Below are positions 48,728-59,056 of a stretch of 64,000 nucleotides of DNA, piece by piece. The translations under genes and the position numbers were made by a program. The stretch covers positions 1,860,001 to 1,924,000 of the forward strand of contig CP103025.1 of the NCBI GenBank assembly GCA_024752435.1, read 5' to 3'. A model generated the notes under the pieces. That model searched no databases, was not told the DNA's origin, and saw nothing but the letters and a program-made list of their open reading frames with translations. Source of the stretch: Allantophomopsis cytisporea. Taxonomy: Eukaryota; Ascomycota; Leotiomycetes; Phacidiales; Phacidiaceae. Every line of letters begins with the position of its first letter. The stretch's first letter is position 1.

Positions 48728-49715
48728 TTAAAACCTACTCAGGTAACTAGCTGTGCTGTACCGAGATGGACTGTATGCTGGATGCATTGCCGTTGGAGGT
48801 CTTGAAAGTTCAGGCATGATCGGAGAGCGTCGGGAATTCATTGGCGGAGTTGCTGGTTGCACTGATGGAGTCGTAGGTTGCTGTGGATGTGGCCGAGTTT
48901 CCTGCTCGTAATGTCCTTCAAACTGCTCAGGGTCGTTGATAATTGGTCTCGAGATCTTGAGTGGGAGTTTGAAGCCGAACTTGGACTTGCGTTGTGGCTT
49001 CTCATTCAAATTGGAGTCATTGTACGTTGGAAGGATGTACTCAGGATCGTGAGAGCTACTCGAAGCGCTGCGGAAGCTACCGCTTGACTTGCCAATGCTC
49101 TGATCAGCTACAGCGCCGTACTTTCGGACTTGTCTGGAAGTGATACCATTCTTAGGATCGCCGAAGACGAAACCCTGCTTGATATTAGTTCAGCTCAGAA
49201 TAGAAGGAATGGGAGACTCACTGCGATGATGTTGAATAACCCTATGATAGCCGAGAGACAACCAGAAGCAATGACTACGCGCCAAAGTGGAAGGCCGAGG
49301 TTTTTGACACTAGTTGCTTCCTTGTTGAGATTGGCCATGATATTGAAGCCCAATACAATCATTGCCATTCCTAGAAAGACAAACCCAGATTCTAAGCTCA
49401 ACAATGGCCAGTTCTTGGCGAAGTATTTCTCCAAGAACCCGAGCTCGGAAACGAGCAAGAACATGGCGATCACACTGGTGATGAAGTGCGCAGCACCATC
49501 AAAAAAGTAGAACTGTTGAGGGTCAGTCATATTCAGTATACTAAGATAAAAGAACCTACATTTGATGTCTTCACCGTCATAACAAGCATGATCCAGCTCG
49601 CCACAGCGACGGTAAGCAGAACGATTATGTTTATGACACGTAAGACGTTGAGGGTAATGTATCCTGGGCCAGCCAGTTTTCCATTCTTGGGTTTAGGGGA
49701 TAAGTTGAACATCAT
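48728..49715 (-). CDS. Fungal four-helix integral membrane protein of unknown function
   Basis: Exons are 49715-49560, 49512-49222 and 49174-48728 with two 47-nt phase-0 introns, giving 297 residues. Four hydrophobic segments are visible: about 19-45 (YITLNVLRVINIIVLLTVAV), 58-78 (HFITSVIAMFLLVSEL), 93-118 (SGFVFLGMAMIVLGFNIMA) and 130-149 (VVIASGCLSAIIGLFNIIA). A cytosolic-looking tail is rich in Ser, Pro and basic residues, with PRPHPQQPTTPSVQP and Tyr/Ser repeats at the end. The layout resembles Marvel-like or similar fungal tetraspan proteins, but I do not recognise the family. Two adjacent ATGs begin the frame; the first was taken. Confidence 0.82.
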
Positions 49716-51195
49716 TAGAAAAAAGTGTTCAGGGAGCTGAGGTGTTTGCAAGGTTGCAAAATCCGCGTTGCTATGCTGGTAGATAGTTTGTGGGATGAGT
49801 TCAAGGTATGGAAGCTTTGGTTGAAGAACCTTCGTGAAATATTTCGCTGAGGAATTATGGAAGAAAAGAAAGTAGAAAAAGTGAAAGAAGTAGAAGGTAA
49901 ATAACAGAAGGAGAGTGATCGGTATTAAAGATCCAGCTTGAGGAATCTTCAATAGCTTTTGAATGATAGGTATTGTTCAATGACAATAAGAAGATAAAGC
50001 ACAAAGAGTACAACAAGTGACTTAAGGAAACCTTTATGATCTCTGCGACGTCGAGCACCTTTAAGAAATCACAAGTACCTTACCTAGCCTCAGATTGGAT
50101 AATATGATCCATCAAACAATGAATTTGATACAACTAAGAATCCGATAGAGCCCTTACGCATCAGCCGATTGTAATCCAATGGTCAACGCAACAATGTACT
50201 TGTCCTAACAATACACATTGCAGATTGCATACCCAACGCGTTTCGCTCTTTTGACTGGCCAGAAATAGCAGCGCCGAGTTCATCGTGGACAACAATCAAG
50301 GATCCACGATATGGACAACGAATAGGAACGCGTACAAAAACGAGATACCTGTGGAGAGTTGGATGTGCCTGGAGCTTGCGAAGAAGGTCTAGAAGAACTC
50401 CTTCAGATAGTGGCAATTAGGACCTTGCATAGAAAATGGTAAAATATCATGTGCGTATGCGCATCCTTCCAGGGCGCCCGACTGCGTTTCGATCTTCCCA
50501 GACGAGGACAATGTATTGGATGAAAGTGCTCCAAGCGTGACTGTTTCAAAAGGTCGAGCGTCAATGCAACGACATGCGAACGCGCTCCCAGAGCAGAACT
50601 CGTGCATCCAAGCGCTTACAAAGGCATAAGAGATATCAAAACTCTATGTGCTTCGATATGAATATAACAGACGAGTTAAGTTTCTGCTTATTCATGCTGT
50701 GAGAGCTTAAGAGCTTAAGAGCCTGAGAGCCATCGATGCAACCTCGGGAGTAATGAGTGATGGAAACAACCTGCCTGTCAGAATGGGTATATACCCCATA
50801 CAATATGTGAGATCCGAAAAGCCCGAGTATGTTACTCTACATTCAGTAGATGATAGCTCTTGTGCTTTTGAATGGTAATTGAATATCGTATGAAGTGCGA
50901 GTACGTTGATACATTCGTAAACTTTGATGCTTAAGGAGGGATAAGCTGAAAGAGCACAAGCACTATTGGGCCTTCCGGAGGGGTTACCTATGCCATGGTT
51001 CTTTATTCGGCCACTCCCGTCAAACCCCCCGATAAAGGCAATCACTAAAGTAGCCGCGATGCTTCTATTTCCATCTCCTCCCGCCGCCCAACTGTCAGAA
51101 ATCTTCCTTTCTTTTCTTTTGTCCACGCCCGCGAATCACCCCTAGCCGCCATCACCCAAAAACAAAGTTGTCCGTGTATCTCACATCTCAACACT
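49716..51195. other. 1.5-kb spacer between divergent genes
   Basis: Holds the promoters of the tetraspan protein gene and of the SERF-like gene. Frames of 70-139 codons exist on the minus strand (for example 51126-50707), but they have no recognisable feature and overlap the SERF promoter. I do not call a gene. Confidence 0.45.
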
Positions 51196-51514
51196 ATGGC
51201 AAGAGGAAACCAGCGTGACAAGGCCCGCGAGGCCAACCAGAAGAAGGTATGTCGCATCGCATCTTACTGTTATTTACTTTGTGGGCGTTGCTGATCGATC
51301 GCCCGCCCCACAGCTGGCCTCCCAAAAGTCCGGAACTACCATGTCAGGCAGCGAAATGATGCGCGAGAAGGAGAAGGTTGCCGCCAAGATGAGAGAGAAG
51401 CAGGCTGCAGGTAGGAGACCCAAAGAAAAAAGTGTTGCAATTGTACTTTGTGATGCTGACTGATGCGACGCAGCCGATGCGAAGAAGGCTGCCGAAGGCG
51501 CTGGCAAGAAGTAA
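51196..51514 (+). CDS. SERF / 4F5-family small basic protein
   Basis: Tiny three-exon gene, 51196-51246, 51314-51410 and 51474-51514, for a 62-residue protein. The opening MARGNQRDKAREANQKK is the SERF (4F5) signature, followed by a Lys/Glu/Met-rich helical stretch (SEMMREKEKVAAKMREKQAA) and a C-terminal AEGAGKK. Members of this family are highly charged and disordered; in animals they bind nucleic acids and modulate amyloid aggregation. The two introns (67 and 63 nt) break the frame into pieces too short for ordinary ORF finding. Role in this organism is unknown. Confidence 0.9.
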
Positions 51515-52216
51515 TAAGCGCCTCCACAATGAGATCATCCGCACTCGGCGCCGAGGCACTGTTACTGGCCGAGACATGGATGAGTAGGATGGAATTACTG
51601 GGAGGCGTTGTATGTTGATGAGAGACAGAAATTTAGGAAACATGAGGGTGAGGGGGTTCGGAATGCTTTGGAGTTCTGGCTGCGAATATCCTCAGATAGT
51701 CAGAATGGCTACGATATTTTGAGAAACGTTCTTTGGGGAAAATATATAAAGGAGTTTGAACTTTTTCCTCGCGACCTGTACGGTCTTGCTGTGACCCGTT
51801 TAGGAACCGGAGCCTACTTCATGGTTTAACCTTATCTTTGCATTATACCTTGTCCCAGAAACCTTACCGGTGAAGGCTCCATATGATAATTGTTTTCTAT
51901 CTCATAATCTCTGCATAGAGGCAAAGCAATTGTTTGAATGCAAGAGTCCATTCGAAAGAGGATATTCTACTATTAATGCTCCGATTTCCTAATACGATCC
52001 AGTCATATATATCATCCGGCTCTGCTTACTTTCCGGCGTCAAACCTGGTGTTGGCGACACTTGAGCTCACAGTGAAGGCTTTTCCCAAAATATCAAAAAC
52101 TACCACAATACATTTATACGAGCCCTCCTTTTCACATACATCCCCTATGCTGCCTCAAGAGCAGCAGCTGGCATGGCACCTGAATACTTTAGCACAATAT
52201 CAGAACACTATAGGAA
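51515..52216. other. Convergent 3' region, SERF-like / cupredoxin genes
   Basis: A 702-bp spacer with both 3' UTRs expected. The open frames at 51608-51829 and 51934-52236 show no protein character. No gene is called. Confidence 0.5.
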
Positions 52217-53203
52217 CTAAAGCAACATACCAGTAAGACCACCAAAAGCAGCAAGTCCTTGGATGGCAGAGTTGGGGAAATCAGCAACACCGCAGAGACA
52301 TGAACAAGTGCAAGCGCCGCCTGTAGCGTCGGTGCCGGCACCGGAAACCACTGTGCCAGTGCTTGCTACCGCAGAAGCAGTTGACGTGGCAAGAGTAGTG
52401 GCGGCAGCAGAGGCAGCAATCCCGGCGGCCGAACCGGTACCGTTCTGTGCAATAGCCATCTGCTGGAACATGGCCTGGGTCTTGTTGGCTGTTGGGTTGA
52501 TTGAGAAGGCCATTCCCTTTCCACAGTGACCAGCTTGCTTGCAGTAGAACCCTGGGACTTTGTTAGTAACAGGGCAAGAGATATATGACAAAGATGAGGA
52601 CTGACAAAGTGGGGTAGCAACAGTGACTTGCATGGCCATTTGAGGAGCAGGAGAAATACTGTTGTTTGGGTTTGGCACGAAACCAGAGTCTGTTCCACCT
52701 GCGAGAGCCACACATGGAGAGGTGAAGGCGGACTGGGTTACGGTGTGGTTCTGAGATTGGAAATCAAAGATGACCATGTCACCAACAGCAGCTGTGATAG
52801 AATCTGGTGTGTATACTAGACCGCCAGCACCACCAACAGTAACCTGAAATCTCCATTAACTTTGACCCCTCTTAGCATCGAGGTTTCAACTTACGGTGTG
52901 GGTCGCAACAGCGGCGGCAGAAGTGGCAATGGCTGGACTGTTGACTGTGCTCGTTGCAGCTCCAGCTCCTTGATTGACCCAGATAATGATAATTTCAGTT
53001 GAGCTGCTTGAGGAACCGGCAGCATTGTTGTTGCCCTTGGACTTCTTCGAAGAGGACCTTCCATCTGAATTTTCAGTAGTAGTCTCAGAGGATGCCACAA
53101 TGATGTCTTCTCTTCGCTCCAATCCAGCAAGTCCGTTGAAATCGAAGGATCCAGCCAAAGCAAGAGGGGCTACGCAGAGCGCAGCGATGGTAGAGAACTT
53201 CAT
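52217..53203 (-). CDS. GPI-anchored extracellular cupredoxin-like Ser-rich protein
   Basis: Secreted cell-surface protein of 293 residues. Exons are 53203-52895, 52843-52606 and 52551-52217. A signal peptide spans 1-17 (MKFSTIAALCVAPLALA), followed by a Ser/Asn-rich spacer. A single cupredoxin domain starts near residue 104 (VTVGGAGGLVYTPDSITAAV). Type 1 copper ligands are visible as His136 (QNHTV), Cys186, His191 and Met196 with C-x4-H-x4-M spacing in WFYCKQAGHCGKGM. A Ser/Ala/Thr-rich stalk and a C-terminal hydrophobic segment (AIQGLAAFGGLTGMLL) indicate GPI anchoring. The second intron (52605-52552; GTCAGT, TACTAAC, CAG) is 54 nt and stop-free, so an unspliced frame also exists. Redox or structural roles are unknown. 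Confidence 0.88.
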
Positions 53204-54490
53204 GATGAAATATTAAAAGTTGATGATATTGAATCGTAAGTATCGTATAGAGAGATCGAATGAGCAAAGCCGCACTGCGGTTATAGCTGATCTGTCTGTT
53301 ATGCCGAAGGGAGAGTAAAGATTGTAGTGGTCGTTGCTGAATAGCCAGAGGGCGAGGGCCTGCTCGTGAAAATGAAGAAAAGTAATAGAAAATACAATTT
53401 GGAAGTGAATGAGGGTGTTCACAGCAATAACGTTCGTGATGAGAAGGAGAGGAGCACTTAGTCTTGGGGGGCTCAATTGCTTAAATCAAAGCATGAGATT
53501 TGATATTCGTCTGGCAGCATAGCAGCATGGCAACATGGAGTTGTAACAAACATCACTAACAACCTAGCTGAGATCTGGTGTCAAACGGATAAGCCACGCT
53601 CGGGACCTCCACCGTCCGGTGTAAGGTGCGAAAGGTACAAAAGGGTGTTTTTAATTACATGAAAGCACGGCGAATTTTGGCTGGGCCATCATCCCATTGC
53701 ACGTCACTCGATGGCATGAAGGTTAAAGAAAGTCAAGGGCTGTGGAAGGCTGATGTGATATACGGGGTCGGTGCGCGGTAACCGATGATGCTTAACGTGA
53801 ACGGTCAGAGAACCTGTCTCGGGAACTGTTTGAAGGAGTTGCAAAACCACGAAAAAGCAGGGTCTGAAGCAGACATGGGTCCATGACAGCACCAAACTCC
53901 AGATGACACGAAATAGAGTTGAAGGCTTAATACCATTAAGATTATAATTTTGGCTTATCCGAGATTCTCCGGACAAGGCTGGGAGGCAACTGTTGGTAAT
54001 TTTGTGGGTAGTGATCTGTACATACATGAAGACCGCGTGTTTTTGTTTGCGCTCTGTGATAACGAAAGAAGAAAGGAATTACTTCACAAACTTGCAGTAG
54101 ATGAATGGAACTCTTCTAAATCATGCATAGCAGCTCAGCTGCCCTCGGTCTCCTTCTAAGGTCGACAATGGCTTTCTTGTTCGACCATGGCCAAGCATAA
54201 TAGCAAAAAGGCACATCTTTTCCTATCTTGAAACATAACGCCCTTGTTGCTCAGACATACCGTCCTAATTTTCATCCACAAACAGTCATCTTATGCTGTC
54301 CTCGGTCCCATTAGCTTCAATTCGCACCTGTCAGAAGACGGCGCTACCTCAAGTCTCGGGTCACATCCATTTCGAAGGATCTTCAGAGCGATTGGGTAAC
54401 CGTTAGTTATAGAAATTCCGACAAGCGTTGTTCCAAGTCTGATCAGATATCTCTGATACTTCAGCCATACATCTTCAGCCATGAGCCATT
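53204..54490. other. Cupredoxin promoter and SMN 3' region
   Basis: 1.3 kb between two minus-strand genes. It holds the promoter of the GPI protein and the 3' UTR of SMN. No other coding sequence is convincing. Confidence 0.5.
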
Positions 54491-55191
54491 TCATTCTCTC
54501 TTGGCTGCCTGCTGTCCTTCGTAGAGACCTGTATAGTAACCGGCATAGTACCATGACATCAATAGATTCTTGAGGCCTTCATCGTGGACTACATTCGTTT
54601 GTTTTCTGGTTAGCTATGGGTCATTTACTTGACTGCAGATCAGTTGGGAGAGTATGATGAACTTTACCTTGACCTATCAGATGTTGAGGAAGTGCTGGTG
54701 TCGTTGGCAATGGAGCAGTGGTTTTGCCTCCTGTATTAGAGAGTGGATTCTACAGAAAAGTGCATATAAGTATGTGCATACCCCGAAGTCGACACAGTGT
54801 TGAGCAAAAAGGTGTATGTTTACTTTATTGGAAGCTTCTTCCTCTACTTGAGCATCTGTGCTGACTTCATTGTCTCCAAGCACTTGTCCGTTCTCCTCGG
54901 ATTGGTCTTCTGTAAAGCCAACAGTTGAACTGGAAGTATATCAGCATCAACAGTCAAAGCTTGAACAGAGAACTCTTACTTTTCTTCCTCTGCATTATGT
55001 GTCTTGAGTACATCCTCAGCCCTTTCGCCACGTGCATGCATGCTGTGATACCGCTGCGATATATCAGAAGCTGTCTTGGATCATATAAAGGGATTCGAAG
55101 GGTGATTCACATCATATTCCAGCAACGCATCATTCCATGAATTGACTAAAGTCGAGTCATCCCATATCTCTGCTTGTGATAAATTCGTCAT
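54491..55191 (-). CDS. SMN1: Survival motor neuron (SMN) homologue
   Basis: Core of the SMN complex that loads Sm rings onto spliceosomal snRNAs. It was found by joining five short exons: 55191-55111, 55053-54980, 54929-54824, 54749-54668 and 54588-54491. This gives 441 nt and 146 residues, near the size of the fission yeast protein. The N-terminal Gemin2-binding helix is present (QAEIWDDSTLVNSWNDALLE, residues 6-25), then RYHSMHARGERAEDVL, an acidic middle and a Pro-rich PLPTTPALPQHL. The C-terminal YG box has LLMSWYYAGYYTGLYEGQQA, the self-association motif. There is no Tudor domain, as in fission yeast. All junctions are GT-AG and phase-consistent. The third intron must use the acceptor at 54750; the nearer downstream CAG would break the frame. 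Confidence 0.9.
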
Positions 55192-55389
55192 TTTAAAGAA
55201 TAGCTGCTGTTGTCAGACGTCACGAGTGTTCTGCTCGAGTTGTGCTCACTCTATCTTGGCTGATAAGGCGCTAGCGCGCGCATTGGAGTCGGCTCCACGA
55301 ACTTTTTGTCTGGCGATCTCTATCTGAAAAAAGTTCAGCGAGGTTTCCCCAGAACAACCATATTTTCTCAAATTCTCACGACTTAAACA
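55192..55389. promoter_or_regulatory. Compact divergent promoter, SMN / NOP15
   Basis: Only 198 bp lie between the start codons of two ribonucleoprotein-assembly genes. The interval must hold both transcription starts. No element was identified by name. Confidence 0.5.
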
Positions 55390-56935
55390 ATGGCTCCAGA
55401 ATTGAAGTCAAACAAGCGCAAGGGTATGTTACTTCACGCGAACTGCCCAATAACTTTATACATATTTCTTACTAACGCGCAAAAGCTGTCGTGCCTGCAG
55501 ATGAGGTAGAGAAGGTCAAGAAGACCAAGAAGGTTGCGGAGCCAGCAAAGAACAAGCGCAAGGGTTCGTAACAATCCTCCAGTGTCAACAATCGAACAAT
55601 ATACTAACGTGCTCATCAGCTACTGAGGAAGTTGCTGACGCTCCGGCCAAGAAGACGAAGGCTGCCAAAGAAGCTGCCGCTGAAAAGCCTTCGAAGGCCA
55701 TAGCCAAGGCCAAGGCCACGAAGAAGGAGGCTGAAGCCACCATCGAGAAGGAGACAAAGACAAAGGAATCCGCCGCGAAGAAGTCAAAGAAATCCGCCGA
55801 GCCAAAGGCTGTCGAGGCTGATGAGCCAGCAGAGGAGGCTATGGAGGATGCTGCCGAAGAGGAGGTCGCTGAAGAGGAGGAGATTGCTGATCAGACCGCC
55901 GAGCTTTTGAAGGGGTTTGAGAGCGATGAGGATGATGAGATGGCCGATGTTGGTTTCGAAGAAGGCCAGGAAGTTCCTGTCATCGACAAGAAGCTCACAA
56001 AAAAGGCCAAGAAGGCAGCTGAGAAAGCCGATCCAAGCAAGCCAGGTGTTGTTTATGTTGGTCGTATTCCCCACGGTTTTTACGAGCACGAGATGAAAGC
56101 GTACTTCTCACAATTCGGTACCATCACCAAGCTTCGTCTTTCGCGCAACCGCCAGACTGGTGCCAGTCGTCACTTTGCATTCATGGAGTTTGAGTCAGGT
56201 GAGGTTGCAGAGATCGTCGCTAAGACGATGGACAACTACCTTCTCTTCGGACACATCCTTAAGTGCAAGTTTGTGCCCACCGAGCAAGTTCACGCAGAGA
56301 TGTGGAAGGGTGCTAACAAGCGCTTCAAGAAGGTTCCATGGAACAAGCTTGAGGGAAGAAAATTGGAGCAGGGAATGGATGAGGCCGCCTGGACCAAGAG
56401 GATAGAGAGAGAGGAGAAGAGCAGAGCAGAGAAGGCAGAGAAGCTTAAGGCTATCGGTTACGAGTTCAAGGCACCAAAGATCAAGTCTGCTAAGGATGTA
56501 CCCAAGAGCAAGCGCCAGCCATTGGTTTCAGCTGCTGAGGAGGTTGTCGAGGAGCCAAAGGCAGTTGAGGCAGTTCCTGTCGTTGAGGAAGAGGCTCCAA
56601 AAGAGCCAGCCAAGAAGGGCAAGAAGTCTAAGGCTGAGAAGGTCGAGAAGGTTGAGGAGCCAAAGGTCGTTGAGCCAGTTGCCGAGGTCGAGGAGAAGCC
56701 AAAGAAGTCGAACAAGCGCAAGGCTGCCGAGAAGGAGGCTGCCGTAGAGGAAGCCCAGCCAGTTAAGAGAGGCAGGAAGTCTAAGGTTGAGGAGCCCAAG
56801 GTCGCTGAGCCAATTGTCGAGGCCGAGGAGAAGCCAGTCAAGGCAACCAAGGCCAAGAAGGCAAAGGAGACCAAGCCAGAGAAGACCGAAGCTGTTGAGC
56901 CAAAGAAGACCAGAAAGCGCAAGTCTATCAACTAG
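55390..56935 (+). CDS. NOP15: Nucleolar RRM protein NOP15 (NIFK-like), 60S ribosome biogenesis
   Basis: Nucleolar factor for pre-60S assembly and ITS2 processing. Exons are 55390-55423, 55486-55563 and 55620-56935; introns are 62 and 56 nt, both phase 1 with ACTAACG branch sites. It has 475 residues. The N-terminus is Lys/Ala/Glu-rich with an acidic patch. The RRM spans about 180-258, with RNP2 VVYVGRI and RNP1 SRHFAFMEF. The family-specific VPTEQVHAEMWKGANKRFKK follows directly. The C-terminal third is an imperfect Lys/Glu/Pro repeat (KVEEPKVVEP and KVEEPKVAEP) ending KKTRKRKSIN. Yeast Nop15 is about half as long; the charged extensions account for the difference. Confidence 0.92.
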
Positions 56936-59056
56936 AGAGATTGTTTTACTGCATAATTGCATGACAGGAGTTTTGGGGTACATTTCCTTGGGTCATGTTC
57001 GGGTAGCTTTATTTTAGATTCCACCAAACAAATGGAAAAGTTGATATGATTTTTTCACAATGGGTTGACTCGATTAAATGTGGTTAATGTTGACATGTTG
57101 TGTGTTCCAACTGCAGTAGGGATAAACCCGAGAAAGAGTGAATCTCAAGGGAGTACTTTTATCAAGAGGTAATTGTAGCAAAACAAGTTTGATTCTGTAT
57201 CTTCACAGCTCTCATTCGAGATTGGTTGAGTATTCGATTGCTCATAACTTCAAGGAATCTAGGAGGCCCAGTTTTTGTTAGTATCAAGATGGATCTCATG
57301 GCCTCAATCAGATATCACAAGGCATACATAAATCCTAGAGTATGTAGCTAACTACAACAAGCCTAGCGCAACTATCTGGCGAATGCACATAAAAACTTCA
57401 CACACGCTTCAAGTCTCTCCTTTCTCTCTTTATATTTATTGTAAGGGGCTCTACATACCCTTGAACAGGCTTCCACTGCCCTCGAGCAGTGGCTATTGAT
57501 TCACTATCATAGTTCCGTGCCTTGTCACATTCCCGAGCTACCGAGAGCAAAAAATTCACTTCAAAATCCCACGGATGCTTGAGAGGGCAACTTCTCATAT
57601 GAGTCTATTGGGTTCGCTTTGTGCGTACATACTATGTAAACTTCTAAATGTCTTGATGTCAGGTTCGGAATATTGCCTGTCACGGTTCGTGAAAGGGTGC
57701 TTGTGACGTGTTCACTCGTGTTGCATCTGGCTGTGGTAAAACTAGAGTCTACGGCTCACTTTATGACTTGCTTTAGAGTCGAAGTTGAGACGCAAGGTCA
57801 GTCAAGGTGTTCGCAAAATTATCTACCAATGCATCTACTGGTATGCTATCGGCGATTAAGTGCCTTCGAATACCTTTGACAACACTGTTGATCTGTTGTG
57901 GATCTGTACTGTCAGAGATATCTCTGATACCTCAAAAGCGATTGGCTCCAGCCTTCAAGACCTTTCTCTCTTTCTCTTTTTCTTGCTTCGTTCCTAAAGT
58001 ACCTATCCAAGTCATTCCCTCAAACAGACTATCTGCAAGATCATCATCATTCAGCCTGCCCATTTCTTCTTCAATTTCTTGGGCACCGGCGTGCACTTAC
58101 CGGGTTGGCAGTGCTATTTCTTACTTGATATAAGTTTCTCTAGCTGCTTCTCCTCCATCAGTCCTATAAACGGCCATGCAGCGGAATCGTTGACGCTCAA
58201 CCATTATACTGAGGCTCATGTTTCGAAGGAGTTGTGGGCATATTTGGCATAGACAGTTGGTTCGAATATCGCTCTCATGTAGAAGCTCTGTGATTTCAGT
58301 ATCCTTGGAGGGTCTCAATGAGAGCGATGCGCTTCTAATATATAATCGAAGCCCTCTGGTTGGGTTGGGCTTTGTAGGTACATCGAAAACATAGTGGGCT
58401 AGATTTTGTGCTCAAAATTCAACTCGGTTTGATATCACCATCTTTATGGCCGATTGCATCAACTAGATGTGTCACGAGGGTGATTTCATGCCAGAAGAAC
58501 TGATTCGTATTTGGCCGCGAGACTTTTCAATTGTACAAGCTTTCAGCTTGACGGGATTGTAAATGCCATGCATATCGTTCACCGTTTATACATGCTGTGT
58601 ATTTGGCGTCATAAGAATTGATGCAGCGATGAGATTAGATTAGATTGTCAATGTTGATGGCCTATATTTGTGATTGTTGCGGAGGGAACCGAAAAGTCAG
58701 AAAAGCGACAGCTTCGTGGTACGATTCTACTGCTGATTAATGAATAGCATTCGCCACGGTCTTTTATTTGAATTACAAATAGAAGTATAGGCTGGGAGCA
58801 TTCATCGTAATTTATAAATGCATGTTTAAATATATACCTCACTTTTTGAGATTTTTTTGCACTACTCGATCATCTTGAAGGTCCCGAGCCGTTGCTTGTG
58901 CACAGTGTGGAGGGTTGTGAAGTTGTGGAAGCTTGACTAATCCGCCCGTCTAGAACCAGACAAAAGAAAGTTACCGTCAGCACGTCACTACTCGGTCCAT
59001 GTAAATACTGCGACTATCACTCGCTCCTGCATATAACCCCACCTCCTCCATCTCTC
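56936..59056. other. 2.1-kb intergenic region with gene remnants
   Basis: No intact gene lies between NOP15 and glutathione reductase, which run in the same direction. The middle holds minus-strand remnants described separately. A further open frame at 57598-57398 (minus) looks protein-like (CPLKHPWDFEVNFLLSVARE) and may be part of the same remnant. The last 250 bp are the glutathione reductase promoter. Confidence 0.5.
57773..58520 (-). pseudogene. Decayed protein-coding gene of unknown family
   Basis: Protein-like sequence runs on the minus strand but is broken by stops and frame changes. Segment A (about 58505-58420) reads NQFFWHEITLVTHLVDAIGH. Segment B (58392-58102), in another frame, includes FYMRAIFEPTVYAKYAHNSF and WLSVNDSAAWPFIGLMEEKQ. 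It carries stops at 58317-58315 (TGA), 58218-58216 (TGA), 58206-58204 (TAA) and 58116-58114 (TAG). Segment C (58087-57773) reads EIEEEMGRLNDDDLADSLFE and DPQQINSVVKGIRRHLIADS, with one TGA at 57934-57932. Every stop could derive from Arg, Gln or Trp codons by C-to-T or G-to-A change, as repeat-induced point mutation would leave. I do not recognise the family, and introns could explain some frame changes. Confidence 0.45.

Noticed and set aside
50707..51126. 139-codon minus-strand frame in the SERF promoter region
   Set aside because: No recognisable feature; it overlaps the probable promoter and leader of the SERF-like gene.
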